64,000 bases of DNA. Source: Liolophura sinensis. Its lineage: Eukaryota; Mollusca; Polyplacophora; Chitonida; Chitonidae. The DNA is taken from positions 39,789,385-39,853,384 of the forward strand of contig NC_088295.1 of NCBI RefSeq assembly GCF_032854445.1. Direction: 5' to 3'. The notes beneath the pieces were generated by a model. The model saw only the letters and a list, made by a program, of their open reading frames with translations, was not told the origin of the DNA and searched no databases. The position numbers and the translations under genes are program-made. Below, one piece after another: positions 55,268 to 64,000 of the stretch (position 1 is the stretch's first letter; every line of letters begins with the position of its first letter).

Positions 55268-55498
55268 CCCTTACAAGGGAGATAACTACTGACCATACTA
55301 GCAATGAGTATATTTTGCACATCTTGTTTAATCTGTTCTGTAATTGTTTGAGAAATTTTTTTATTCATCGGTGTTGATTATGGGTTCCTTCCATGTCATT
55401 ACTGGTGAGACAGATCCTAAAGAATTAGCCAGTATGGGTGTCAAAAGGCCTAACTTGCAATATAATGGCAGTGATAATTATATACATGATTCCCCCCA

Positions 55499-55707
55499 CT
55501 GTGAAGAGTGTGCATTCAAACATGGTGGTTGGAGTTAGAATTTATCCAGTTTCCATTAGGTTCATGCTTGTGTGGATTTATTAGTGATAACACATGGGAA
55601 CACCTACCTGGAATTGATAGCTGAGATGACTATAACTATGTACAAACAAATTATTCGGCGCCCAGGAGTAGTGTATTAAAGCCAGCAAGAGAAAAACAGA
55701 GGTGTTC
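55499..55707 (-). repeat. Right arm of a large inverted repeat
   Basis: Reverse-complement partner of 55065-55267. Frames on opposite strands of the two arms translate similarly (LLLALI.Y.WAPNNLF and GVPMCY in both), which is a simple consequence of the duplication. Confidence 0.85.
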
Positions 55708-56364
55708 AAGGTGCTCTGCAGCGCTAATACTTGATATATAGTTTGTGTTGAGTGACTTGAGTGAAGCTTGTGAGTAGAGAGAACCCTTTGGCTCATTAGT
55801 ATTTAGACTTAACTTAAGTAGTAGTAGTTTCCTTTTAGCACCACTCATCAGTCATCATGGAGTATACAGTGTGCAGTTACCTACATCGTAGATGTGGTTT
55901 TTGACTGGACGTCACTGTTCAGGGTTTCACTGTTGTCACATGTTGCTGTTCGAGCCTTAGTAGTGGGGTTTGGTTACATCTGTGCTTTCTTATCCAATTT
56001 TAACTCCTTTTGGCATGCTGACAGACTGTTCACATTCCTCAGAGTGACCAATTTGAACAGATATGACTAAAGTGTAAACTTGTGTATCCGAAACAGCACA
56101 CATCTGAGCACTTCACATGCCTGTGGCAGTTGTAAGTAGAGGACAAGGAGAAGGTTTCAAATGAAGACTAGTTAATATCCATTTTACCCCTGAAGAATAG
56201 TACTAAGATGTCTTTTTACTTTTATGTTTTAGGACATCCTAAAGTGCATATGAAGAAAAATGTTTCATATATTTTTTCTGTATACATATGCATACATGTC
56301 CATGTCATTTCATGCTGGCCCTTCTCTCTGGAACACTAGTGTGGCTTACTCTTTGATGATTTTG

Positions 56365-56382
56365 TCTTCCATTTTCAGAACC
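56365..56382 (+). promoter_or_regulatory. Probable 3' splice site and 5' UTR edge that decide the ASB-like start
   Basis: CTTCCATTTTCAG followed by AACC and ATG. The strong pyrimidine tract plus CAG argues that the 41 upstream in-frame codons are intronic, and that the methionine at 56383 is the first codon of the mature mRNA. Confidence 0.6.
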
Positions 56383-57420
56383 ATGCCTTGTGTTATGGTA
56401 ACTAGGAGACAGTATGAACAGTCATGCAATGAAAGGGTAGCAATTCAGCATCCAATCAAGCCACGGAAAATGTTGAACTCGCGGCGCAGAAGCTCATTGA
56501 ATGTGAGCTCTGTGCATGATCTCCACATGGCCATTGTGGCCAACCAGCTGCCGATGGTGAGCAAGATACTGATGAATTTTGAAGGTGATATTAATGGCAA
56601 AGTTAAAGGTGCGACAGCCTTAGGAGTGTCTCTCTATAAACACAGGTATGACATTTTCATGGAACTCATAGAGTTCCACAAAAAAAACGGTCTGTTAGAC
56701 CTTGACCTTACAAGCAGAGATCATCTTGGTAGAGACGAGCCTCCCATTGTTACTGCCGCCAGACTGCGCTTTTTCCATGGCGTCAACAGTCTTCTTGAAG
56801 CTGGTGCTGACATCGACGGCATGGACAATTTCGGCCACACAGCGCTGTGGTTTGCAGTGCATCACAGACTAGTCCCAGCCTCAGAACAGTTAATATTGCA
56901 AGGGGCAAATGTTAGTAAGACGGATGCCTATAACTTCACCCCTCTGTATCTAACACTAAACCTTCAGCTAGAGGAGAAACTGATTTACTTGCTTCTCTAC
57001 AGCGGTAGTAATGTGGACAGCCCCAACCTGCACACGTCCATCAGCTCAAACAAGACCCTGTTATCTCTGGCCATGAAATATGGCAGTCAGAGCCTGATGT
57101 ATCTACTACTGGAGCTGGGAATAGGGCACCAGCAGTATGGCTCAAGGGGAAGCATTGCTCACAAACTCCACAGTGCTGGCCTGAGCAACAAGAATGACCC
57201 AATGTGTAAGACAGTCTGGCAGACATGTAGCAACCCTCTGTCCTTACAAACAATCTGCCGCACGGTTATCCGGGAGAACCTTAGCATGGTGTGTCAGAGC
57301 AATGCCAGGATCTTCACCATGTCCATCTCACAACTTCCTCTTCCAAATGATATCAAGAGATTTTTGCTTATTCCACAGTTGCATGATCATTTCTCTGAAA
57401 TGTTTTCAAAGCTGTCATAA
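56383..57420 (+). CDS. Ankyrin-repeat and SOCS-box (ASB-like) protein
   Basis: 345 aa. ASB proteins are substrate receptors of Cullin-5 ubiquitin ligases: ankyrin repeats bind the target and the SOCS box recruits Elongin B/C and Cullin-5. After a basic N-terminus (RRRSSLN, residues 34-40), ankyrin-type repeats run from about residue 43 to 255, with signatures such as SLLEAGADIDGMDNFGHTAL (136-155), GANVSKTDAYNFTPLYL (174-190) and LLYSGSNVDS (204-213). The C-terminus has a clear SOCS box: SLQTICRTVIRENL (287-300, BC box) and ISQLPLPNDIKRFLLI (315-330, with LPLP as Cul5 box). The frame is open further upstream (from 56260), but TCTTCCATTTTCAG ends at 56378, just before the chosen ATG. So an acceptor probably starts this exon and the CDS starts at MPCVMVTRRQ. 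The specific ASB number is not determined. Confidence 0.88.
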   Translation: MPCVMVTRRQYEQSCNERVAIQHPIKPRKMLNSRRRSSLNVSSVHDLHMAIVANQLPMVSKILMNFEGDINGKVKGATALGVSLYKHRYDIFMELIEFHKKNGLLDLDLTSRDHLGRDEPPIVTAARLRFFHGVNSLLEAGADIDGMDNFGHTALWFAVHHRLVPASEQLILQGANVSKTDAYNFTPLYLTLNLQLEEKLIYLLLYSGSNVDSPNLHTSISSNKTLLSLAMKYGSQSLMYLLLELGIGHQQYGSRGSIAHKLHSAGLSNKNDPMCKTVWQTCSNPLSLQTICRTVIRENLSMVCQSNARIFTMSISQLPLPNDIKRFLLIPQLHDHFSEMFSKLS

Positions 57421-57687
57421 GTTTTTCTCTCGCAAACATTTTGGATCAGGTGTCCACTCCCAAGACATTACCACAAAATAGAGGCAGCCTCAGCTTTGTG
57501 ACATTCAGTATTGTACATGTATGGGTAATTCTTTTCAATGACAAACAGCGTGCTCTTGTTTTCCTTTTTTGACAATTAGTTCTATTGGCTCTGTGACATA
57601 TTCAGTATCTCTTCTCTGTAATCATCGCATCAGCAAGAAATGTGCATATAATTCATACCATCTAGCATTATAAACAATAATACGAGT

Positions 57688-57738
57688 CCTATAAGTGAAA
57701 TATTCTTGAGTATGCCATAAATCACCAATCATATAAAG
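57688..57738 (+). mobile_element. SINE tail fragment
   Basis: CCTATAAGTGAAATATTCTT, GAGTATGCCATAAATCACCA, ATCATATAAAG. Only the tail is present. Confidence 0.7.
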
Positions 57739-58334
57739 AAAATAATGCAAAGGATGATAGTATTTATCTGAATATTTCATTTTGTGAAAACTACTTTTCA
57801 AGTGGAAAGTAAACCCTAAAATTCAGTTAAGAAAGGACCAACTTTATTTTGCTTACTGTACATATTAATTATTATGTTATGTTATTGATATGTTACATTT
57901 TTTGTAAGAAAGATAGATCTTTTCCATTTGAGAAATACCAGGCTTTGCCTTTGAGGAGGACTGGGTACCATACATGTAGGACAGTACATCTTCCTCAAAA
58001 GACAAGGCCCAGAAATTTATTATGAGTATAAATGCATTCATTCACCAACCATGTCAGTAATTCACATTATTGTCATAATGAAAGATCATTATTTCATTTC
58101 CAGTTTGTTTGGTGGCAGCTTGTTTGTATTGTAGCCAGAATACATGCATTTACATTTATGGTAATGTTGATTTGTTCTCTACCAGCACTGGCTCAGAATG
58201 CTACATTTTTACATCCACATAACCACTAGCTCATGGACTTTGAGCCGGTGAATGCATTCGGGCAGGAAGGTTGGACATCTGCTGCAGGCAGCAAACTGAA
58301 AACTCCCATGGAGTCCCCTATGACTTGTCCCTCA

Positions 58335-58552
58335 GAAGCCTCTCACAAATGCAGTCACTGTGAGTTCAAGTCCAGCTCATGGTGACTTCCTCTCTGGTTG
58401 TATGTGAGAAGGTCTACCATCAGTATGTGAAGTCATCATTTTTCTCGCAGATTCTGCTCCATTTCTTCCCACCATGATACTGGCTGCCTTTGGCAAGAAA
58501 ATACTCGAGTATGGCATAAACACCAGTGAAAAAAATGAATAAATAAACCCAA
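58335..58552 (+). mobile_element. SINE, head truncated
   Basis: AGCCTCTCACAAATGCAGTC, ACTGTGAGTTCAAGTCCAGC (box B), GTATGTGAGAAGGTCTACCA, CCATTTCTTCCCACCATGAT, tail AATACTCGAGTATGGCATAA and AATGAATAAATAAAC. Confidence 0.75.
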
Positions 58553-61500
58553 ACTCTAGTCTATAGTCTGATTACAGAGTAATCTTCTTGAATTATTATT
58601 GTAAGTTTAAATTAACTGTTAATAGGTTGACATAACTCCTTTTAATACATGTAATAACATAATTATTGTATGGTGTGGATCAACAAAGCATTAGTAACAG
58701 TGGGAAGCAAAGTGCATATGCTATGCACTCAGCCCCAGGTGAATGCTAGTATTGTTATATTAAGAAACATAACACTACATGTATGTTGGTTTTTCAGTTG
58801 TACGAAGTAACGACTTGGAACAAAGATGAATCATGTAGAAAGTGAGAGATTATATGACTTATTCAGTAGGATGCAAATTAGACACAACACATTAAGCATG
58901 AACATTAGGCTTTGTTAAATCACATAAAACTATTGGGAATGGTCAGATTTGCTTCTACTGTACATTGCTGTATATGTTTACCTGGGATATACTGGCAGTC
59001 CCATCATTAGTTGTGTCATTAATTACAGAAGTGCTCACCAAATCACACTCTGCATCGCTATGTGCTGGTAAGATGGTAATACATTTAGTTACTTGTGTTT
59101 TAGTCTATTTTCCAATAACAAGAACTTGCATGTACATACAACAGAAACCCTGCATAAACATGTTACGATGTGGGTTTCAGTAGTTAATATGTTGTTTTTT
59201 TTCTTAGTGTGAAAGATTTATGCTGTAAAATTGTATATCTAAATTGCTTGAAATGCCCAACTAATTTATAGTCTCCAAGCTTGACTCTTAAATATGTGCA
59301 ATATCTTTATAAATATATTTTCAAACATTCAAGAATATCATTGGTATACAGTGTGAAACTTGTTTCCAATCAGTGCATTATTAATGGAACTGAATTATAA
59401 AAACAGATTTGAAATTTGAATGAAAAGAAAAATGAGATACTTTCTTGTTCAAGTAAAGATATGTCAGATTGTATTAAGTCAGTTGCCTTTCATTCGCAGA
59501 GAAGTAGGGATGAACAGTACCATGGAACATTTTACCCTTTGAAAATCTCATTAAGCCAGTTAATTTTTCAAGTATACATGTAATCGAAGAATTTGTTTCT
59601 TTATATATTTCTGAAGTTCATTATATTAATTGAATTTATCAATGCACATGTGTTTATAAGAATGTAACTCAACGGTACTGGCTTATTAATTTACATTCTT
59701 TGTAGAGGGAACTTTATCATCAGTTAAACAATGAGTTTAATAATCACTTTATACGATTTATCAATGTATCAAATAATACCTGTACTCTGATCGTTGTTTT
59801 CATTGGTCGGAAAACTGGTGTTGATTGTCAGGGTCATGATATAGAAACAAGGAGGGTAAGTAAGGTACACACTTTGATATGAGATCGGTAGGCCATGTTC
59901 CCAGCTTAGCTTCTGCATTGACCATGTATTTCTGAAAGCTTAGTTGGGAAGAATGAAACAGATCTCAAATCTAGGTATAAACTGTACTTGCACGTCTAGT
60001 ATTCAGTGCGTTTATTGTTAGTTGTTGAATTAAAGGATAAAGATAAAAATAATCACAACAATTATCAACTCTACATTAATGTTATATCAAGTTAAAGTAA
60101 GCTTTATGTCAGGTCATTGTGATCACAGATGTTCCATGTGCACATCAGGCATGTAAACAATAGTGATAGATCCTACGTGATTGATCAGTTAACGTTTTTC
60201 CATAGACAGCCATCCCTCAAGGAGTGCCTTCATTTATGATATAGTAATTGACTTCAATCACTCTTGGCCTTGCAGTTATAATATTTGTTGTTGTACAAAA
60301 TACACTGTGTTTCTAATTAAATTGCATTTAAAACTGTAGAGTTTAAAGACTAATTATAGAGTGTGTTCACAGTGATGCTTGTAGCTGTTAATATGCTTTG
60401 TGGTTTGATTCATATTTTCATATTTCCATTTGTGGTTTTTGCCTTTATTCTTCATAACAAGACATAGAAATGTAAGCACCAATGTGACACAGTTATGTGT
60501 CTGATATGGTTGCAGAGTGAGAACTGTATGGGACTAGGATCCAGCATTCTTTAGGCTATTTCAATGACAAAGTGTTTATATAAAATGCTATAATTGTGAT
60601 ATAAGGCATTTCTGAAATTTTCAAGGCTTTATTTATTTTTTTTTTTTTTTTTGTTTTGTTTCTTTGGCCGGGACACTTTTTTCTGTCAGAACTTAGATGT
60701 TCATAGGAGAATTTTTAGAATGACCCATCAAGGAATATTACCATATCAGAGCTGAATTGTTACTTGACAAGACTTTTATTATAGCTGATAATTTACGAAT
60801 GAATGATCATTTTTAAACATTCACTTTTATCAAGAATGTAGGCATCTAAATTACTAATGTGTATACAAAGCATGTTTATTTATAAAAACAAATGTATTTA
60901 GAACAGCCAATTAGAATAAAAGATTGTAGAGATTTTTTTTCTGTGTGCCTGTCGTGTGGTCTTTAGTATGTTTGTAATCTCAACTTCAGTCTGTATCCTG
61001 GAGATAGCAGAGTTGAATCTGAACATCTTTTAATGTTACTTTCCTCTTATGTTTGAACAGTCCTAACATGTTACCAGTTGAGTCTGATGACATTCTACTG
61101 TCTTCTGCTAGTAAATATCAGTGAAATGCTGTATATCAATTGCTAGAAATATTTCTTGGCGATTTGAAAGCAGTTTGTGTAATGATGACCATATATGTGA
61201 AAGCAATGTTTATATGATAGGGTAGGTATTAACATGTATTAACACAGTGTAGTTTATAGAGTTAATGTGATTTTGTGTGATAAAATTTAAATTCTTGTTG
61301 TGATATTTTCACACATATTGCCTGTGTTTGGGAAATGTTTGATGTTTGAGTAGTGGCTAATTGTTTTTTTGTTTTTTTTTTTTTTGGTCAGCCTATGTGA
61401 TTTGGGGCTTAATTTATAAACTGTGATGTTGCATGCAAATTTGATGCATTACACTGATGTTAGTGTAATATGTAAAAGCTGTAATTAGTGTGTCCAATTA

Positions 61501-61663
61501 TATACTGTGGTTATTTATTTATTAAAATGCTGGATCATGTGTTTTGATCTACTTGTATATGTTAATGCCATGCAGTGCCATGTAACCACCTGAAAACCAA
61601 TCATATTTTAGCAGGTGTCTAATTAATTATTTGTTTCCGTAATTGTCAGTTGTAGGATGAAGC

Positions 61664-61906
61664 GATTCACATATAGATTGATCTTTTGTATTGAAATGAT
61701 GGATGTTTGCAGGATAAATTTGTTACATAGGTAGGGTGACTCACTGATAGGATACACAAATATATGATGTCAACAATCCTTCTAGGTCCAGTGTGAGGAT
61801 TATTGACACCATATATTTGTGCATTGTATCACTGAGTCACTATGTAATGAATTTATTCTGCAAACACCCATCAATTCAGTACAGAAGATTGATGTATATG
61901 TGAATC
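61664..61906. repeat. Foldback (hairpin) element, arms about 117 bp, loop about 15 bp
   Basis: GATTCACATATAGATTGATC at the left is answered by GATTGATGTATATGTGAATC at the right. The inner parts also pair: ATGGATGTTTGCAGGATAAA with TTTATTCTGCAAACACCCAT, GTGACTCACTGATA with TATCACTGAGTCAC, and CAACAATCCT with AGGATTATTG. Loop at 61781-61795. It resembles a palindromic MITE or foldback transposon, or a long hairpin RNA source. Confidence 0.85.
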
Positions 61907-62565
61907 CTTTCAGTGATGTGACCATCTTTGGACCCCAACAAAGGGAGATAATCTACTTAGCAGACACATTTGATGTTGTCAGCAGGATTTGAGAATATAT
62001 CTGTACCCCATGTGACCATTGTTGTCCAATGAAAAGCAGAATATTTTGTCCGATGCAGAATAATTATTCATATAGGATAATATCCTGCCATGTGAATATG
62101 TTTCACCACAAATAACCACTGTCAACTGTTGAGGTGCAGTACAAATTAAGTAAGACTATATTTTTGATGACCTTCAATGATTTTAGTGCTTAATTCCACA
62201 TTTTTCTCTTTGAATAAGTAATTCAGATACTGGTGTGAATGTTTCAAATCTAAAAGAGAGATGTTAATTTTCAAAGAATGCTTTAATGAATGAATATGAG
62301 GTTACAAAATGTTATGGAAGATTGTGGGCAGTTATTCAATTATTATTCACCTATAAGTAAATAAACATGCTTACAAGGTCACAAAATATTTGTTTTCTTG
62401 CTGCGTATTATTTATTTATCTCAAGGTGGGATAATATCTTAACATGATGTCAGTAAGTTATACTGAATCTGTTCAACACACAGACAACCAGAAAATCTGG
62501 AAATCTTTTTATTGGTTATTGCATTATTACTTCATACTTTTTTATATGCATTGCTATTACAGTTA

Positions 62566-62622
62566 TTCGTATAAGTGAAGTGTTCTTGAGTACGGCGTAA
62601 AACACCAATAAAATAAATGAAT
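62566..62622 (+). mobile_element. SINE tail fragment
   Basis: TTCGTATAAGTGAAGTGTTC, TTGAGTACGGCGTAAAACAC, CAATAAAATAAATGAATC. Confidence 0.75.
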
Positions 62623-62859
62623 CAAATCAAAAAAAATTCCGGTTGATGGAAACCTGGCATACTTCACTGCACCTTGTTGGCTAAGTTTGGGTACCACAAA
62701 ATTAGACGCATTGGAAGTATAGAACATTCAACCTCCTTGTACCCAACACCTGGGTGATAATATTATGGTCAAGTCATTTGCTATTATATCATCAGAGGTA
62801 GGCCAACATTTTCTCCTGAATAGTGTATAAAAACCAGCACCACCCCTGCCACAAGGAAG

Positions 62860-63010
62860 TGGAACTTTCGCCTGGCGTAACGCCCATGGTGACGTAGGTT
62901 ACTACATGTAGCCTATATGCAATGCAGTGGGCGCCACTTTGCTGCCGTTCTTAAAACGTTTCCCTGAAGTGTGAACTGCATGTCAGTTTTGCTGTTTCAT
63001 CGGCGGGTAC
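62860..63010. promoter_or_regulatory. CpG-richer, promoter-like patch
   Basis: Contains GGAAGTGG (ETS-like), GGTGACGTAGG (CRE-like core TGACGTA), several CG dinucleotides (TTTCGCCTGGCGTAACGCCC, GGGCGCCAC, TCATCGGCGGGTAC) in an otherwise AT-rich region. It could be the promoter of a gene beyond the window. The motif words are short and the call is weak. Confidence 0.25.
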
Positions 63011-64000
63011 ATTGTTTTCTTACTTTTTTGTTTACAAATAATTAAAAGTATTTTACTGGCTTATAGTCCAGAAAGCTTTGACCAACGCGCAAGGCTAATA
63101 TTTGGTGATTAGTTCAGGCATTGCCAAATTTATGATGAGTGATATAACATGAACAATAGATTACTGATTCAGACTAAAGGGTCGTACATGAGACTAATGA
63201 AAATAATTATAATGAAAATATAATTGGTTTGGGCCTCGGTTAAAATTACATGTTCAGTATCCGCTCTATATATGAGTCAATGGGTTGAAATAAATCAGAA
63301 ACCGATTTTCCGAACTAGTTTTGCGATGGCCCATAAATCTTCTAAATCACTGGCAAATTTAAGTTTTCCAATCCTCTGCAATATCTACTACATCATAGGA
63401 AATGCAGTCCATTTTATGGCACCACTGCATGTATCAAGTAGGTTTGAACGGGCGAAGGCATGACATTTTGTCTATATAATTGGTTGGTGATATTGGCTTC
63501 TTCAAAGAACAGGACGTATGATTGATTCTTGTATTCGTTATCTACGCGTTGTTGTCTGTCTGGACCAAAGAACTGTGGTCTGGCACATGCAACTGCTATC
63601 TGACGTTTAAGGCTGTGTTCAGTAGTCGTTGGAACTATCGTCTGGCTCTTTGAGATGTAGCAGATTCGTCATTTATCACACGTCTTACGGCTCAGATAAG
63701 TTATCCCTCAGCTGTTCCCTAACTTGAAGGAATGTTCACAGATATTCAACAGTTAGTACACAGTAGGCTCACATATTTTGCTGCCTGTCCTTAACATATA
63801 CGCCAATTATGGTTAAAATTGAACACAATATATCCCGGTGGATTTCACCCCTGGTGGAAAGCAACGATAATGTAGCCCCCCTTCCCCCAAAATCAAATTA
63901 AGAAAAAGCACGCATCAAATTCAAACGAATGTTATTTCCACCTCGTTTTATAAGTGGTGTAGAGATGTTTAGCGTAGTGAGACACTTCAGTCACAAAAGA

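Larger units (their letters stand above)
57421..64000. other. Region after the ASB-like gene; no gene supported
   Basis: AT-rich. It holds SINE fragments (57688, 58335, 62566), a 243-bp foldback element (61664-61906), poly-T/poly-A tracts near 60640 and 61370, and a CpG-richer patch at 62860-63010. No clear poly(A) signal for the ASB-like gene was pinned down. Short frames (58032, 58965, 63224) have no recognisable domain. Confidence 0.6.

Noticed and set aside
55344-55538. 64-codon frame in the spacer of the inverted repeat
   Set aside because: No domain, and it spans the spacer and one arm. Likely chance.
56260-56382. Upstream ATG extending the ASB-like frame by 41 residues
   Set aside because: A strong splice acceptor TCTTCCATTTTCAG ends at 56378, and the added residues are hydrophobic and AT-coded, unlike the rest. 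The start at 56383 is preferred.

Overview
The window is nuclear DNA from an animal. It is AT-rich and intron-rich, with GT-AG introns, dense tRNA-derived SINEs whose tails end in (AAAT)n, and a high density of the TACATGTA word. Together these suggest a lophotrochozoan, most likely a mollusc. That assignment is inference from repeat style, not from a marker gene.

Region 1-52440 is one plus-strand gene: the heavy chain of non-muscle (cytoplasmic) myosin II, the orthologue group of vertebrate MYH9/10/14 and fly zipper. I could place 35 constitutive coding exons from 9044 to the stop codon at 51159-51161. All junctions keep phase, and together they encode about 1793 residues. Roughly the first 165 residues (SH3-like N-terminus and start of the motor) are not found and should lie before the window. 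The order is: a 28-bp micro-exon, P-loop exon, a loop-1 region with two candidate in-frame cassette exons (18 and 33 bp), switch I, switch II, relay, loop 2, SH1/SH2 and converter, two IQ motifs, then a coiled-coil tail of about 1050 residues, a short acidic tailpiece, and a 3' UTR of up to about 1.3 kb with two AATAAA signals.

The introns are unusual. Two tail introns hold tandem arrays whose unit is a copy of the next exon's own 3' splice site plus its first codons: about six 56-bp units at 43379-44002 and seventeen 65-70-bp units at 47217-48374. A third tail intron has a single truncated copy of the next exon's start (39555). Two other introns hold unrelated minisatellites (77 bp and 39 bp units). 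Exon 21 shows a -1/+1 compensated frameshift against the family.

Region 52440-56378 is intergenic or 5' flank. It contains an imperfect inverted repeat with about 205-bp arms and a possible promoter or first exon. Region 56383-57420 is the final coding exon, with probably the whole CDS (345 aa), of an ankyrin-repeat plus SOCS-box protein (ASB-like, a Cullin-5 E3 ligase substrate receptor). From 57421 to the end no gene is supported. That stretch has SINE fragments, a 243-bp foldback hairpin, and a CpG-richer, promoter-like patch near 62860-63010.
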